Positions 1-11,861 of a stretch of 64,000 nucleotides of DNA are shown piece after piece. Each line of letters begins with the position of its first letter. Positions within the stretch are counted from its first letter, which is position 1. The notes beneath the pieces were generated by a model. It saw only the letters and a list, made by a program, of their open reading frames with translations. It was not told the origin of the DNA and searched no databases. A program made the position numbers and the translations under genes. Location of the stretch: NCBI RefSeq assembly GCF_000247815.1, contig NC_021674.1, positions 6,837,738-6,901,737 on the forward strand, read 5' to 3'. This DNA is from Ficedula albicollis. Its lineage: Eukaryota; Chordata; Aves; Passeriformes; Muscicapidae.

Positions 1-2010
1 AGGGCTGAGTACTGGGATGCCACATGAAATCTGCAGTGTGTAACATCCTTTAACAGTAATTTTTATGTAAATTGCATATTTTTTGCTCTGGTCCCCTTCT
101 TTCCACTGCAGGAGATGTCATTGCTTCACAGCTGAAAGCACAAGCATGTATCACTGCATCCCCCTTGGCAGCCCAGCTCTTGTGGTTTAATTTCATGAAC
201 AACGGCACAGTGAAAAGTGCATTAGAGATGCAGAGAGTTTAGACAGCTAAGGTGGATCTCAGTATTGGTTCACCCAGTGGGCAGGTCCAAGAGAGTGATA
301 TATTTGAGAAATTACTATTATTTGAGACCAGGGCTTGATTCTCCATCAGGAAAACTGTCAGAAGGTGCAGCTGTAGCCTGGATTAGGGCCGTGTATACAC
401 ACACATTTTTGTCCTGCCAGTTTCCATCAGCCATCAGAGCAAAGACCCCTGTATATTAAATTTCTTGTATCCAGGACAGATTTGCTGATTAGTTTTTTTT
501 TAATGATGGCAAACTCCACCTTTGGTGGTTGGATTCTTAGATGGCATTTCCCTGACAGCAGCCTTCTCTCCCTTTCTCCTCCCTTTCTCCTCCCTTTCTC
601 CTCCCACCAAAGCTATAGAGATTACTAAGGCAGTTTTTAGTTTCCAGATTCTATTTGATCAAACTTCACAATGTTGCTCAATCATCTTTTTTATTACAAA
701 CCTTGGAAAGCTGCATCCTGATTTAAATCAAAACACTAATATTTTGGTGTCATCTGCTGTCCGGCTCTATGGCATAATATCCTAGGCTAAAGAAATGCAC
801 TCACTGTCTTGCAGACAACTTTAACTTGGCTCTCCAGTCTCCCATTTTCTTGTCTTCTCCACTTAGAACTGTGCTGTCACTCCTGGCTAGCTAACATTTA
901 AGCACGTAGCTGTCTTGCAGGAATGAGGAATAATGTTGCACAGCCAAAGCACATCCCCTAGGTCAGCAACAACCACAGTGCTGTGATGGATGGGAATTAT
1001 TTGCTGGGTTATTTCTTCTCCACTTGCAAGGAACTTTCTTATTTTCGGGGAAGAAATCCCTGCCTGGTCATCATTTGAGAGCTGATAATTTTGGCCCCCA
1101 AACAGGTCAAAATTTAAAAGAACTAAGACAGAATGTCCACATCCATCACCCAGAGATGTCGATTTCTGGCGTAAAAACCATCTGTGATGGTGCAGAAGGA
1201 GGTGCAGGTAAAACTGAATTTAGGAGACATGCACCCCTTTGCACTCTGGGTGCTTCTCTGAGTTGTTGGCTGATGTAGCACAGTATGGGGAGGTGCAACA
1301 AGACTGCTAAAGTGAGTTAGCAGTTTAAAACCTCTAAAAACCTTGCTTGTCAGGGAGAAGCTCTAATTTGGCTTGTGATGTGATTGGATGTAGAACCCCA
1401 AGGGCTAATGACGCCTTTCTGACACCACCTCGTGCTGGGAGGAACCGAGGGCTGTGAGTCACATCCCCACCACACCTGGTGGCAGTTCTTCCACGTGTCC
1501 TTGTGCATGTGCTTCACTGCTGTGCTGTTTTCCAGCTAAACAGAGACAATTGTGTAGCTGTCCTCACAGTGGTGTATTTTGGGGCTCACTCAGTGGCCCT
1601 TCAGTCAGACCTCCCTGTCCCTAGTAGAGCCCATGCAAAGAGCCAAGCTCCATCACAAACACATAAGAAAAGGTTCATCTGGGATGCTGACAGAGCCTAA
1701 CCACAGGTTTCGAGTCCAGATTTAGTTTGCAGGAGGTTTCTGTAGAACGTGAGTGAAGGCTGACAGTATTTTCAACAAATGCTGCCAGTGAAGCTGTGCA
1801 GCATAATGAAGCTGGGAGAGGATGCTGCTGTCAGTGTGCAGCAGCCTTCCTTCAATGTTTTTTTTTTTTAATTAAGCATCCTGTCTCTTCTATGCAAATA
1901 CGGTTAAAGAATATAAGCTTGCTAAATGTGATGTGCATCAGAGCTCTGTAATCAGGAGAGGATACTTTTCGTATTATTTATTCATCACATACATCCAGGA
2001 AGCCATTATA
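1..2010. other. no gene seen; unique AT-rich sequence
   Basis: I see no supported gene here. A pyrimidine-rich stretch ending in CAG at 104-113 looks like a splice acceptor. One frame stays open for about 42 codons after it, to a TAG near 240, but no donor or recognisable protein supports an exon. A small pyrimidine repeat (a 12-base CCTTTCTCCTCC-type unit, about three copies) lies at 571-604. The short frames in this stretch have no family signature. Confidence 0.5.
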
Positions 2011-2105
2011 GTATCTTCTCTGCATATAGGTGGTGAAGAATTTACAAATAATTCATCTAGTATCTTCTCTGCATATGGGTGGTGAAGAATTTACAAATAA
2101 TTCAT
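2011..2105. repeat. 49-bp tandem duplication
   Basis: Two adjacent copies of a 49-bp unit start at 2011 and 2060 and differ at about one position (catatagg versus catatggg). The duplication lies in otherwise unique DNA. Confidence 0.9.
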
Positions 2106-2737
2106 CAAAACTGTAACAGGTACATTGACATGATATTGATTCAGAAAAGACATCATGCTGCCTGGGTGGAAGTAGCATAGTTATTGATTTTGGGTTTTTT
2201 TCCTACCTTTCTCCCATCTTATCCTAATTTCCAAATCTCCTACTCATGTTTGAGGTTTTTCCCTGTCATCAGTGTCAAATGCCTCCTAGTCTACCAGGTG
2301 ATAACACAACACGAAGCCAGAGTAAAGGGAAAAATTGTTTTAATATAAATGGCTGTATTCAAATTCAGTGCAGAACAAATACTAGATGCTAGTCTTAAAA
2401 CTGCAGGTATTTATGTTTAGCCTTGCTATGACCAGTCACACCTGCCATCATTTAAATAATAGTTTGGACAAATGTCATGGTGAAATGATTTTAAGCCTTC
2501 TATTGAATTTTTTTTTATTTTTTAAATTTTTTTTAATTTTTTTTTTTGTAATTTTAAATGAAAATCAGGTTGGCTTTTCAATGGATCTTACCCTAACAAT
2601 TATTGTAGGAATATAGTGACATTGCCTCTGAATCCTCCCCTAGGTTCTGGCAATTTGCAGTTCAAGAACTTCTGGAAGCAGCATCTCTGTAACTGAGACA
2701 GCATCAAAAGTGTCACTCCTTGACTCCTGCAGTTCAG

Positions 2738-2835
2738 GAACTTGGTTTAGTGGGACTTGGCAGTGTTAAGTTTTTGGTTAGATTCAGTGATCTTAAGGGT
2801 CTTTTCCAACATAAATGATTCCGTTTTTCTATGGA
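2738..2835 (+). mobile_element. CR1 LINE 3' end fragment
   Basis: The stretch reads like the last part of an avian CR1 element in plus orientation. It contains a 'ggcagtgttaag' block, a 'gatcttaagggtcttttccaac' block with few changes, and a degenerate ATTCTATG-type tail. CR1 copies are usually truncated at the 5' end, and only the 3' untranslated part is visible here. It is too diverged to give exact ends. Confidence 0.75.
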
Positions 2836-3333
2836 AATGGATCTGTGTTGATCCTGTGGCTCAACCCTGAGTCAGCCCAGGGACTTTGTCAGAAGCCAGT
2901 GTTTGATTCAGAGGGTCAGGATTTGAATCTGAGGGTCAAGACCACTTAGTCCAGCAAAAGTCTAGATCACTCTTAGGCAATGCCTGTGTCTCTGCCTGTG
3001 GCCTACAGGGCGAGATGAAGATCCTTTTGACCTTGAGTGGACTCCTTGGTTAGGTGCCAAAGTCAGACTGGATGGATGTGGACCAAATAGAAAATCTGGA
3101 GCCAGAGGCTGGCATTTCTATTGATGCTAAAGCCTTCCTCCTCACAGGACTGTTTGTCATCGTGTCCGGGGAACTCCGGGTTGAGATGGGTCCCCTAAGA
3201 GACCTATTTGATGACTTAAGAGATTTCTTAATGCAATAAATGTCCCTTTTGGTTTAAAAGCAGTTATTACTCACATGATAAACTTAACGAGTATCATTAA
3301 TAGAGTTTAATGACCATATCATTTCCTTTTCAG
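2836..3333. other. no gene seen between CR1 and candidate exon
   Basis: A 61-codon open frame at 3054-3239 starts with ATG and ends at TAA just before an AT-rich stretch. It has no recognised domain, and a second frame over 3008-3123 is equally open. I treat it as chance. Confidence 0.4.
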
Positions 3334-3402
3334 CTGAAATGAATAGTCAAGTTGAAAGTATAAACGATCCAATGGAAACAGAGCAGAAAGCTTAAGTAAC
3401 AG
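3334..3402 (+). CDS. candidate internal coding exon with C-terminal stop (gene unknown)
   Basis: A 69-nt block is bounded by a good acceptor (pyrimidine run ending TTTTCAG at 3333) and an excellent donor (ACAG followed by GTAAGA at 3403). In the frame starting at 3336 it reads EMNSQVESINDPMETEQKA and then TAA at 3393-3395. The composition is protein-like and acidic. The stop lies only 7 nt before the donor, so a transcript spliced here should escape nonsense-mediated decay. It could be an alternative C-terminus of a large gene spanning the window. I do not recognise the protein and no partner exon is visible, so this rests on splice signals and composition alone. Confidence 0.35.
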
Positions 3403-4562
3403 GTAAGACCTTCACAACTATTTTTTCTCCTCTATTTTCCATACAGTTTCCATATGAGAACTTGCTTTGAAAACACCTGAATTAAAGTTAAAATTTACCA
3501 AACATTAAAAAAAAAATAGAAAGACAGAATACAAAGAAGAGTAATTGTCTAATGTGACCTGTATTACATCATAAAAAGAAAGACTTGATTTGTCAAGCAA
3601 ATATTATAGCAGCAATCTTCAGCTGTACTAGGTTTAGGTAGTGCATGGTCTTAGATCATCAGAAGGCAAAACAGCACTGAGATAAGGAACAGAAGAATTA
3701 GTGAGCAAACAATTTTTGGCATTGCTTTGGAAAATGACAGGCAATTTATATTGGTTGGAATGAAGCTCAGCTCTGTATGAGCTGTGTTCTGGGAACAAAG
3801 GGTCACATCATAAGGGGTTTGTTGCCCTTGACTCTCCAGTACCTAATGTCTTCAGCAACACCACTGAAAAACAAGGCAAAGTCAGAGATCTGCCTTCTGG
3901 AGCTCTGCTGCCTTTTGGAGCTTTTTTTGGCTTTCCACACTAAATGGTAGTGCTGTGGCTGGAGCAGTGGTGGCTGTTGAAGAAGTGTTTTTCATAGGAA
4001 TAAATAGCATTTCTTCTAGACTAAAATGAATAATGTAGTGGGAAGACAGAAGTCCAAGGTTCATCCCTACCAAAAAGAAGCAGTAGCCATTTCTTGCTCA
4101 GAAGTGGTTTTCAGTGCACACTGCTTCCTTTGGTGTAGGGTTTTTGAGAAATACCAATATCAACACCAGCAACATGCTATATTTACCCTTGTAATGGGGT
4201 TTCATGTAGCACAAGAGCAAGGTATACAATGACACCAGCTGTAACAAGAGATTTAAAACACAAGGTTTTATGATTGAACGTGGCTCTTGGTCCTTATCAG
4301 CATACAGGTGAAGTGCTACTATACTGCTGAAGTGAGAAGCAGCCCTGATGGTGTCCCATTTAAAAAGTACTGAAGTAAAAACAAGATGCACCCTCAAAAT
4401 ATTAATTAAAATACAGCCTTCATGAGTCTTTCTCCCTCTCCCTTAGCTTCTTGCTCAAACAAAAAAGAGGAAATAATGAAATCCTTAACTTAAAAATACT
4501 TTAAAAATATTTTAAAACCCTTCCTCTGTTTAAAAAAAGTATTTGAATATTATAGTTTTCAT
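3403..4562. other. no gene seen
   Basis: AT-rich unique sequence with no repeat family I recognise. Open frames at 3882-4397 overlap on both strands, as expected by chance. Confidence 0.5.
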
Positions 4563-6694
4563 GTGACCCTTAATATGTTTCTCATGCTGCGTTTTCCCAT
4601 AGAAATTTTTATCTGTGAATGTTTTGAGCTGGAGTATTTTTTACTCATGAATTAGCAATCAATTAATAAAATCTCTTCAGTTCCACTGCAAGATATGGCT
4701 TTGCAGGCATCTCTCTGATGCAAAGGGGCCAGCTCCTGGGCACACCATGTCTTGCTCGGCAGTTCCGTGGCATGCTCAGGATTAGAAGCAGACATCAAAT
4801 TCATTGCAGCTCTCTGTCAAAGTTGTCCAAACTCCGTTTTTACTGTTTTAATTACTAGGGGCAATACCTAGGGAGGATTGTTCAGCCTGTTAAACCTCAG
4901 AGAATCTCACAAGGGTCGTTTTGGAGCCAAGGAGGTCCATTTGCTTCCTATATTTAGTGCTTAATTGTGTTGTTTGTCACCTAAGCCCCTGACAGAGCTG
5001 GTGGTCTCTGGTATCAGGCTGTTGCTTGATGGTGCTCTGGAAAACCAAGACACCCTGATGAGCACAGGTAATTTGCTCACCCAGTAGTAGCTGTTCTACA
5101 TAAGCTGTGTCACACACACACCTTGGACAGAAAATGAAACCGTAGGCATCTATTGCTGGGAACGTGAGACCTGAGTTCTGTGCAGATGTTTGAAAATTTT
5201 ACCTTTTTCTTTCCACTTTTCTCTCTGCTGCTGTGGCGAAGGAAGGATGCAGGAGAGGAGAGACCCAAGGAAACCCTACGGGCAGGCGCTGACATCCTAC
5301 AGCATCATTCTTGGCCGAAAAGAGCACACAGAGATGATCAGCGGGTTGGGAGGGGGGGAGCTTTTGGGGGAATGAGTCTTTGCTTTTGATTTCTCTTTGT
5401 TCTTCATTCCATTTCGTTCTGTAAGCCTGTTGGAAACAATCATAACTTCCCAGCTCTAACAATGTTTTGCAATTTGCCCTACATTTACAACAGTTTCTTC
5501 TGTCCCTCTCTTATTGTGAGTCCCTCTCTTGGGTCTTCTTTCCTCCTGCATCATGCCATCAGTAGCCTGTTTCCAGGTCCACCCCTTTTCTAGCATCTTT
5601 ATCTTCTTTCCCATGATCAGCCTATGCTGTGACCCTTAATATGTTTCTCATGCTGCGTTTTCCCATAGAAATTTTTATCTGTGAATGTTTTGAGCTGGAG
5701 TATTTTTTACTCATGAATTAGCAATCAATTAATAAAATCTCTTCAGTTCCACTGCAAGATATGGCTTTGCAGGCATCTCTCTGATGCAAAGGGGCCAGCT
5801 CCTGGGCACACCATGTCTTGCTCGGCAGTTCCGTGGCATGCTCAGGATTAGAAGCAGACATCAAATTCATTGCAGCTCTCTGTCAAAGTTGTCCAAACTC
5901 CGTTTTTACTGTTTTAATTACTAGGGGCAATACCTAGGGAGGATTGTTCAGCCTGTTAAACCTCAGAGAATCTCACAAGGGTCGTTTTGGAGCCAAGGAG
6001 GTCCATTTGCTTCCTATATTTAGTGCTTAATTGTGTTGTTTGTCACCTAAGCCCCTGACAGAGCTGGTGGTCTCTGGTATCAGGCTGTTGCTTGACGGTG
6101 CTCTGGAAAACCAAGACACCCTGATGAGCACAGGTAATTTGCTCACCCAGTAGTAGCTGTTCTACATAAGCTGTGTCACACACACACCTTGGACAGAAAA
6201 TGAAACCGTAGGCATCTATTGCTGGGAACGTGAGACCTGAGTTCTGTGCAGATGTTTGAAAATTTTACCTTTTTCTTTCCACTTTTCTCTCTGCTGCTGT
6301 GGCGAAGGAAGGATGCAGGAGAGGAGAGACCCAAGGAAACCCTACGGGCAGGCGCTGACATCCTACAGCATCATTCTTGGCCGAAAAGAGCACACAGAGA
6401 TGATCAGCGGGTTGGGAGGGGGGGAGCTTTTGGGGGAATGAGTCTTTGCTTTTGATTTCTCTTTGTTCTTCATTCCATTTCGTTCTGTAAGCCTGTTGGA
6501 AACAATCATAACTTCCCAGCTCTAACAATGTTTTGCAATTTGCCCTACATTTACAACAGTTTCTTCTGTCCCTCTCTTATTGTGAGTCCCTCTCTTGGGT
6601 CTTCTTTCCTCCTGCATCATGCCATCAGTAGCCTGTTTCCAGGTCCACCCCTTTTCTAGCATCTTTATCTTCTTTCCCATGATCAGCCTATGCT
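4563..6694. repeat. tandem duplication, 2 x 1066 bp, almost identical
   Basis: Two head-to-tail copies run about 4563-5628 and 5629-6694. I see a single difference, a T/C change (gatggtg versus gacggtg) near 5030 and 6096. The junction shows short microhomology (TGTGACC). The unit carries no gene; its open frames (for example 5199-5462 on the minus strand) recur at an offset of exactly 1066. The near-identity means either a very recent duplication or an assembly artefact. Confidence 0.95.
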
Positions 6695-7333
6695 ATGCCA
6701 TGTCCTTACTCATGTGGCCTCAAACAGCCAGCATCCCAAATCCATCCTGCTTTTTCCAGTAAGTTCTGCACATCTCAAAACCAGTGCTGTAAGTATGACC
6801 TTTGGGTACAGGTAGGCAATGGACATTTCCTCCATGCTGGAACGACTGTGCATTAGAGGCATCTTTAAATACAGCTCCCAGCTTTAACAGCTTCACACAG
6901 TAGCTTTTGTGAGCCCTCATTACATTTTCCACTGCATATGCATGATTTTTTTTTTTTTAAAGCAATTAACAGCTATTTGGATAAGAATGTCTCTCCATAT
7001 GTCAATTGTTCTGCCAGCAAATGCTGCACTGAAATTTGTAGAAAAGGAGCAAAAGTTTTTCATGTACATTTCCCAACTGCACTGTAACCAAAACCGATGG
7101 AAAATACTCTGGATGGGAGAGCATGTGATGTGGGTCCCTAGAGGGATGTGCTACAAACTGTATTTTAAAATGCTGCTAAGAATAATTTGGTCATTTGAAG
7201 CAAAGTAATTGATTCTAATTTGATCATTTTAAGAAAAATAATTGATTCTTTTCTCCTTTTTTTTCACCCAAAATATTCCTGAATCGCAAAATAGGTATTT
7301 AATATCTGGCCAGGGAAAAAAAAAGTAAAAAAA
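6695..7333. other. no gene seen
   Basis: Unique sequence with an A-rich stretch around 7295-7333. The 99-codon open frame at 6909-7208 has no recognised domain or splice context. Confidence 0.5.
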
Positions 7334-8058
7334 CACGTAAGACATCTCTCTATCCTCCTGTGATATGGGTTCATCCCAGCTGGAGCAGTTTCAATGATAA
7401 ATCCTGTGCTGGAGTAACAGCAAGTCAAGCTTACCTAACATGGGCTATGACAGTCAGTAGCTGTTAATTCAGAAGGGTGTCGAGGAGAAACAAGGATTAG
7501 AAAGGAAAACAGGAAAAGTGTGAGATTACACACAGAGAGTGCAGCCCCTAGAAAGGCAGCCCCCCACACCTCCCCTTCTCTGTGGGACTCCAGCATGTTT
7601 GCTTGAGGTGGGATCAGAGGGTGTTTCTGTGTGCTGCCTCAGTGGTGTATTCACCTGGGTGTGAAAGTAAGACATCTCTCTATCCTCCTGTGATCTGGGT
7701 TCATCCCAGCTGGAGCAGTTTCAATGACACGTAAGACATCTCTCTATCCTCCTGTGATATGGGTTCATCCCAGCTGGAGCAGTTTCAATGATAAATCCTG
7801 TGCTGGAGTAACAGCAAGTCAAGCTTACCTAACATGGGCTATGACAGTCAGTAGCTGTTAATTCAGAAGGGTGTCGAGGAGAAACAAGGATTAGAAAGGA
7901 AAACAGGAAAAGTGTGAGATTACACACAGAGAGTGCAGCCCCTAGAAAGGCAGCCCCCCACACCTCCCCTTCTCTGTGGGACTCCAGCATGTTTGCTTGA
8001 GGTGGGATCAGAGGGTGTTTCTGTGTGCTGCCTCAGTGGTGTATTCACCTGGGTGTGA
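7334..8058. repeat. long-short-long triplication (about 331 / 61 / 331 bp)
   Basis: A 331-bp unit at 7334-7664 recurs at 7728-8058 with no difference I can see. Between them, 7667-7727 holds only the first about 60 bp of the unit, with one substitution (gatctggg instead of gatatggg). No coding content. Confidence 0.93.
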
Positions 8059-8628
8059 CTAGTGCCAGAGGGTCTCTAGAGAAGCTTCTTCATCACCTGG
8101 AGTCGATGGAGAGCTCCAAATTGGATCAACTGTAGGAGTAAGTGAGCTAATTTTAGTCTATTAATCAGTTTGAGAATTTTGCTAAGATAACCTGTATTTG
8201 GTAACTACAGTTCCTCTGGCTCTTGGTCCCTCCAAATGCTCTTGAAGGGACTCCTTGTTCCCTTTGAGGTGCCTCTGATGCTTTCCTTTCCCAACCTTGG
8301 GGTCATGCTTGGCAGAACATGTCTTTTGGGATGTGGACTTTTCTGCATGGTCCCTTATGTTTCTGTGTGCTTTCCATATTGTGTTATGATTGAAACAGGC
8401 TGTCATAATAGGTGGATAAATGCATCAGGAGGATGGTATAACTGTGATAGCTTCAACAGACTATCCAGTCCCTGAATGTAGTTATGTACCTGTTTTGACA
8501 ACATTAGCATTAGCCATGAACCAGATGTCCCTCTTGTTTCACCAGCTTTGGTTTTAGCAAGGGAGCCAAAAGGACAGCCCCACAGGAAGCTGGATGCTGT
8601 GTGGTCATTCAGAAGGAGATAAAGATTC
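8059..8628. other. no gene seen
   Basis: Unique sequence. Overlapping frames on both strands (8182-8475) have no family signature. Confidence 0.5.
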
Positions 8629-8758
8629 ATTGAATGTCTTGTGAAGACCGACTAGTAGTTGAAGAAAAAAAATTAGCTACAAAGATGCATCAAATTGAAT
8701 GTCTTGTGAAGATCGACTGATAGTTGAAGAAAAAAAATTAGCTACAAAGATGCATCAT
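8629..8758. repeat. 65-bp tandem duplication
   Basis: Copies start at 8629 and 8694 and differ at a few positions (gaccgactagtag versus gatcgactgatag). Each includes an A8 run. Confidence 0.9.
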
Positions 8759-10608
8759 AGTAGAAACTCTCTAGCCCCTGACAGTAATTTCATTTTGCTT
8801 TTTATTTAACCTTGGTAGACAATAGTGAGTCTTTGAAACTATTTGCCCAATGATGTGTCAGCAAAGCATAAAGTCCAGAAAGTGTAAAGCAAGGAAACCT
8901 ATGAGTAGATTAAGTCCTTACTGTACTGTTTGCAGCCTTGTTTATATCTGTCTTCCTTTGGGTAGGTTTTGATTTAAATTGTTGGTATTTTTCACTACTC
9001 ATAAAGTGAGTATACTTCAGCAGCATGAGTTCTCAGCTGTGTTAACGATAGTCAGTGCAGTCAGTCTCTGATGTTCTTCAGGAGATGCAGAAGGGTAAGA
9101 AGCTGGTTTTGTAGAACAAGTGTAAGATGGGGAATCACCACACTGGTATTTCTGTCAAGGATTTTGATTTAAACTCAAATGTATTCACAGTAGGTGGTGT
9201 AAAGGGAGTAGCAGCATTTGGGTGCTAATGTTTGCATTCAATGTAAGAGGCTGTGCTTGATTGTTGTTTCTCCTGTGTCTGAAAGTGCTCACCCCTACCA
9301 TTAGGCACAATATTCCTCAGGCTGGTGACTTCTCCCATGATGACATCCAAAGGTGATACTTAGTCTGTAATAAAGGGTCACTGCAGCTAATTGTCACTCT
9401 TTCTATAAAGCACTGAGAAAGCCTCTCTTTGAATTAACACTGTTCTGCTTTAGGACTTGAATGAAAATATATTAAAAAAAAAGTTTTCTCTATATGCAGT
9501 GCATGCCAGCTTTGCTTTTAAAATTACAAAATTTAACAGAGTATGTGGATCTATTTTCTTGGGGAAGAGGGATTTTTATCATATTGTTCATCCAGGATTT
9601 GCCTTACCCTGACATTTGTGATATAAGTTTTAAAAAAGTGTAAAAATTGAAAAAGGTAATTTTCTTGACCAAAAAATATGTTTTTACTTCAATGCAAAGA
9701 AATGTAGAATGTTGCTTGCAAAATGTCTTCTAATAGATGGTCTAGTAGTTACATGGGTTAACATATGCCTTTTTTGTTACTTTGTCATTTACATGCTGAA
9801 CCTGAGTCTTGTTATTTTCCTTGTAACCGAAAGAACCAATGCCTTCATAATTACCTTGTTAAAGCAAATAGTTAATAAAGCTTGTCCTGAAGACAAGGCA
9901 GTGCCACTGCTGTGTTTGTGCCCTGCTCACCATGCCCGTGGTGCAGAGATCGTTTTGGTTGTCCATGAAGCACATTTCGGTTTGGATGTGTCATCAGCGA
10001 CGCCTGCAGCCAGAGCCTCAGTAAAATCTGTCATTTGGCAGATTCTTGCAAGAACCAGACACCTCCTGGCAGGGGGAATTTTTACAAGATTTTGCAGCTC
10101 AGAGGGGAAAAGGCATTTTGACTGGTCCCATTGCTGCACAAGAGGTGTTACAAAACCTGTCCTGTTGTACTAAATCCCAGCATCTGTTACCCGTCAAAGA
10201 ATGCTCCATAGATATGCAATCCACAGGTATAATAGAGAATTATGTATCCTAGATCTTATCTGTCCTTTCTACCATCACTTTTTCCAGAAATGGATAGGTA
10301 GAGGATACTTCAAAAATCACAAAAGTGGTTTTTTTCTTCCATGACACTGACACAGGTGAAATTGTGTGCACCAGCCCAGTCTTACTCTTCTCGGCCAAGG
10401 CTTTAATCATCAATAACTCCAGTGAGGGGGCTGCCTGTGTGGGTTCAACACTCTCCAACAAATGGCTTCCTTCTCTGAATATCAACTTTCCTTATCTGCA
10501 CCCCTTGGACTGCCCAGTGGAAGAGGAAAAGGTACAGGAGGCGTGTGCCAGTGGGGAGTGTCTGCCTGTTTGCTGTATGTATGGTTTGAGCTAACCTGAG
10601 AGAGAAAT
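8759..10608. other. no gene seen
   Basis: Unique, partly AT-rich sequence. The 154-codon frame at 9709-10173 starts hydrophobic but has no homologous feel, no splice signals and an overlapping open frame on the other strand (9927-10139). I take it as chance. Confidence 0.45.
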
Positions 10609-10901
10609 ACCAGCAGTAGCTGTGCTTCTCACTGGCTTCGGCTGTTCTCACTTGATCTCCAGAACTGTTCAGCAGTGGAAGCACCTACTTTACCCACACT
10701 GTGGCCTATTTCTGCTGCANNNNNNNNNNNNNNNNNNNNNNNNNNNNNNNNNNNNNNNNNNNNNNNNNNNNNNNNNNNNNNNNNNNNNNNNACCAGCAGT
10801 AGCTGTGCTTCTCACTGGCTTCAGCTGTTCTCACTTGATCTCTAGAACTGTACAGCAGCGGAAGCACCTGCTTTACCCACACTGTAGCCTATTTCTGCTG
10901 C
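10609..10901. repeat. about 110-bp direct repeat flanking an assembly gap
   Basis: The sequence just before the gap (10609-10718) recurs just after it (10792-10901) with roughly six substitutions. The gap therefore probably sits inside a tandem repeat array whose copy number was not resolved. Confidence 0.85.
10720..10791. other. assembly gap, 72 N
   Basis: A run of undetermined bases bounded by two copies of the same repeat unit. Confidence 0.99.
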
Positions 10902-11359
10902 GACTGTGTGTATGATTAAAGAGAGAGCAAATAAATTGCCTTCTTAGCTAGGACAAAGTAGTGTCCATCCCAGCCTTCTTGACTAGCACAACGTCAAGAG
11001 GGAAAACTCCATGCCGTTGGAGAATGAAGAAGGGCATGTGTTTGAAGTGGCACAGGTCCTCATAGAGATGGATATTTTTCCAAAAGATGTGGATTAGGAG
11101 AGTCTTCTTGAGAGATTCCTAAACAAGGTCTGAAAGGGAAGGTGTTACAGTGGTGGATTTGTGCCTGGGAAAGCGTTCTGTGGAGCTGATGACATTGGAT
11201 GTCAATCTATGTCTACAGGAACAGAGGCCCTATTACCAATTTCCCTAATCAGCTTCCCAGAGAGAGGCTCCAAGAAAAACTGGGTTACCTTTCAGGATTT
11301 CCATGTGAATCTCCTCAGAGGGTTATGTGCATGCTTTAAATTGGCTTTGATTCTTCTCC
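10902..11359. other. no gene seen
   Basis: Unique sequence between the repeat and the second gap. No splice or promoter signal stands out. Confidence 0.5.
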
Positions 11360-11686
11360 NNNNNNNNNNNNNNNNNNNNNNNNNNNNNNNNNNNNNNNNN
11401 NNNNNNNNNNNNNNNNNNNNNNNNNNNNNNNNNNNNNNNNNNNNNNNNNNNNNNNNNNNNNNNNNNNNNNNNNNNNNNNNNNNNNNNNNNNNNNNNNNNN
11501 NNNNNNNNNNNNNNNNNNNNNNNNNNNNNNNNNNNNNNNNNNNNNNNNNNNNNNNNNNNNNNNNNNNNNNNNNNNNNNNNNNNNNNNNNNNNNNNNNNNN
11601 NNNNNNNNNNNNNNNNNNNNNNNNNNNNNNNNNNNNNNNNNNNNNNNNNNNNNNNNNNNNNNNNNNNNNNNNNNNNNNNNNNNNNN
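11360..11686. other. assembly gap, 327 N
   Basis: A run of undetermined bases. Its right edge lies about 110 bp before a long poly-G tract, a likely cause of the break. Confidence 0.99.
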
Positions 11687-11763
11687 GGGTTGTTATGACC
11701 TTGGCTTACTTGTAAGGTAAAAACTGTGCTTTGGGATTTTAATTGGTCTTGGGATTGGACTTC

Positions 11764-11784
11764 TTTTTTTTTTTGCTTTTTGCC

Positions 11785-11831
<47 letters not shown>

Positions 11832-11861
11832 TTTTTTTTTTTTCTTTTCTTTTTTTTTTTA
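11764..11861. repeat. poly-T / 35-base poly-G / poly-T tract
   Basis: T runs flank an uninterrupted run of 35 G at 11795-11829. Such a tract is hard to sequence and could form G-quadruplexes. Its true length is uncertain. Confidence 0.95.

Noticed and set aside
111..240. Acceptor-like CAG at 113 followed by a 42-codon open frame
   Set aside because: No donor, no recognisable peptide and no partner exon within view.
3008..3239. Overlapping short frames (about 38 and 61 codons)
   Set aside because: Two frames are equally open over the same bases and neither shows a known motif.
9709..10173. 154-codon plus-strand frame with hydrophobic start
   Set aside because: No family resemblance, an overlapping open frame on the other strand, and no promoter or splice support.
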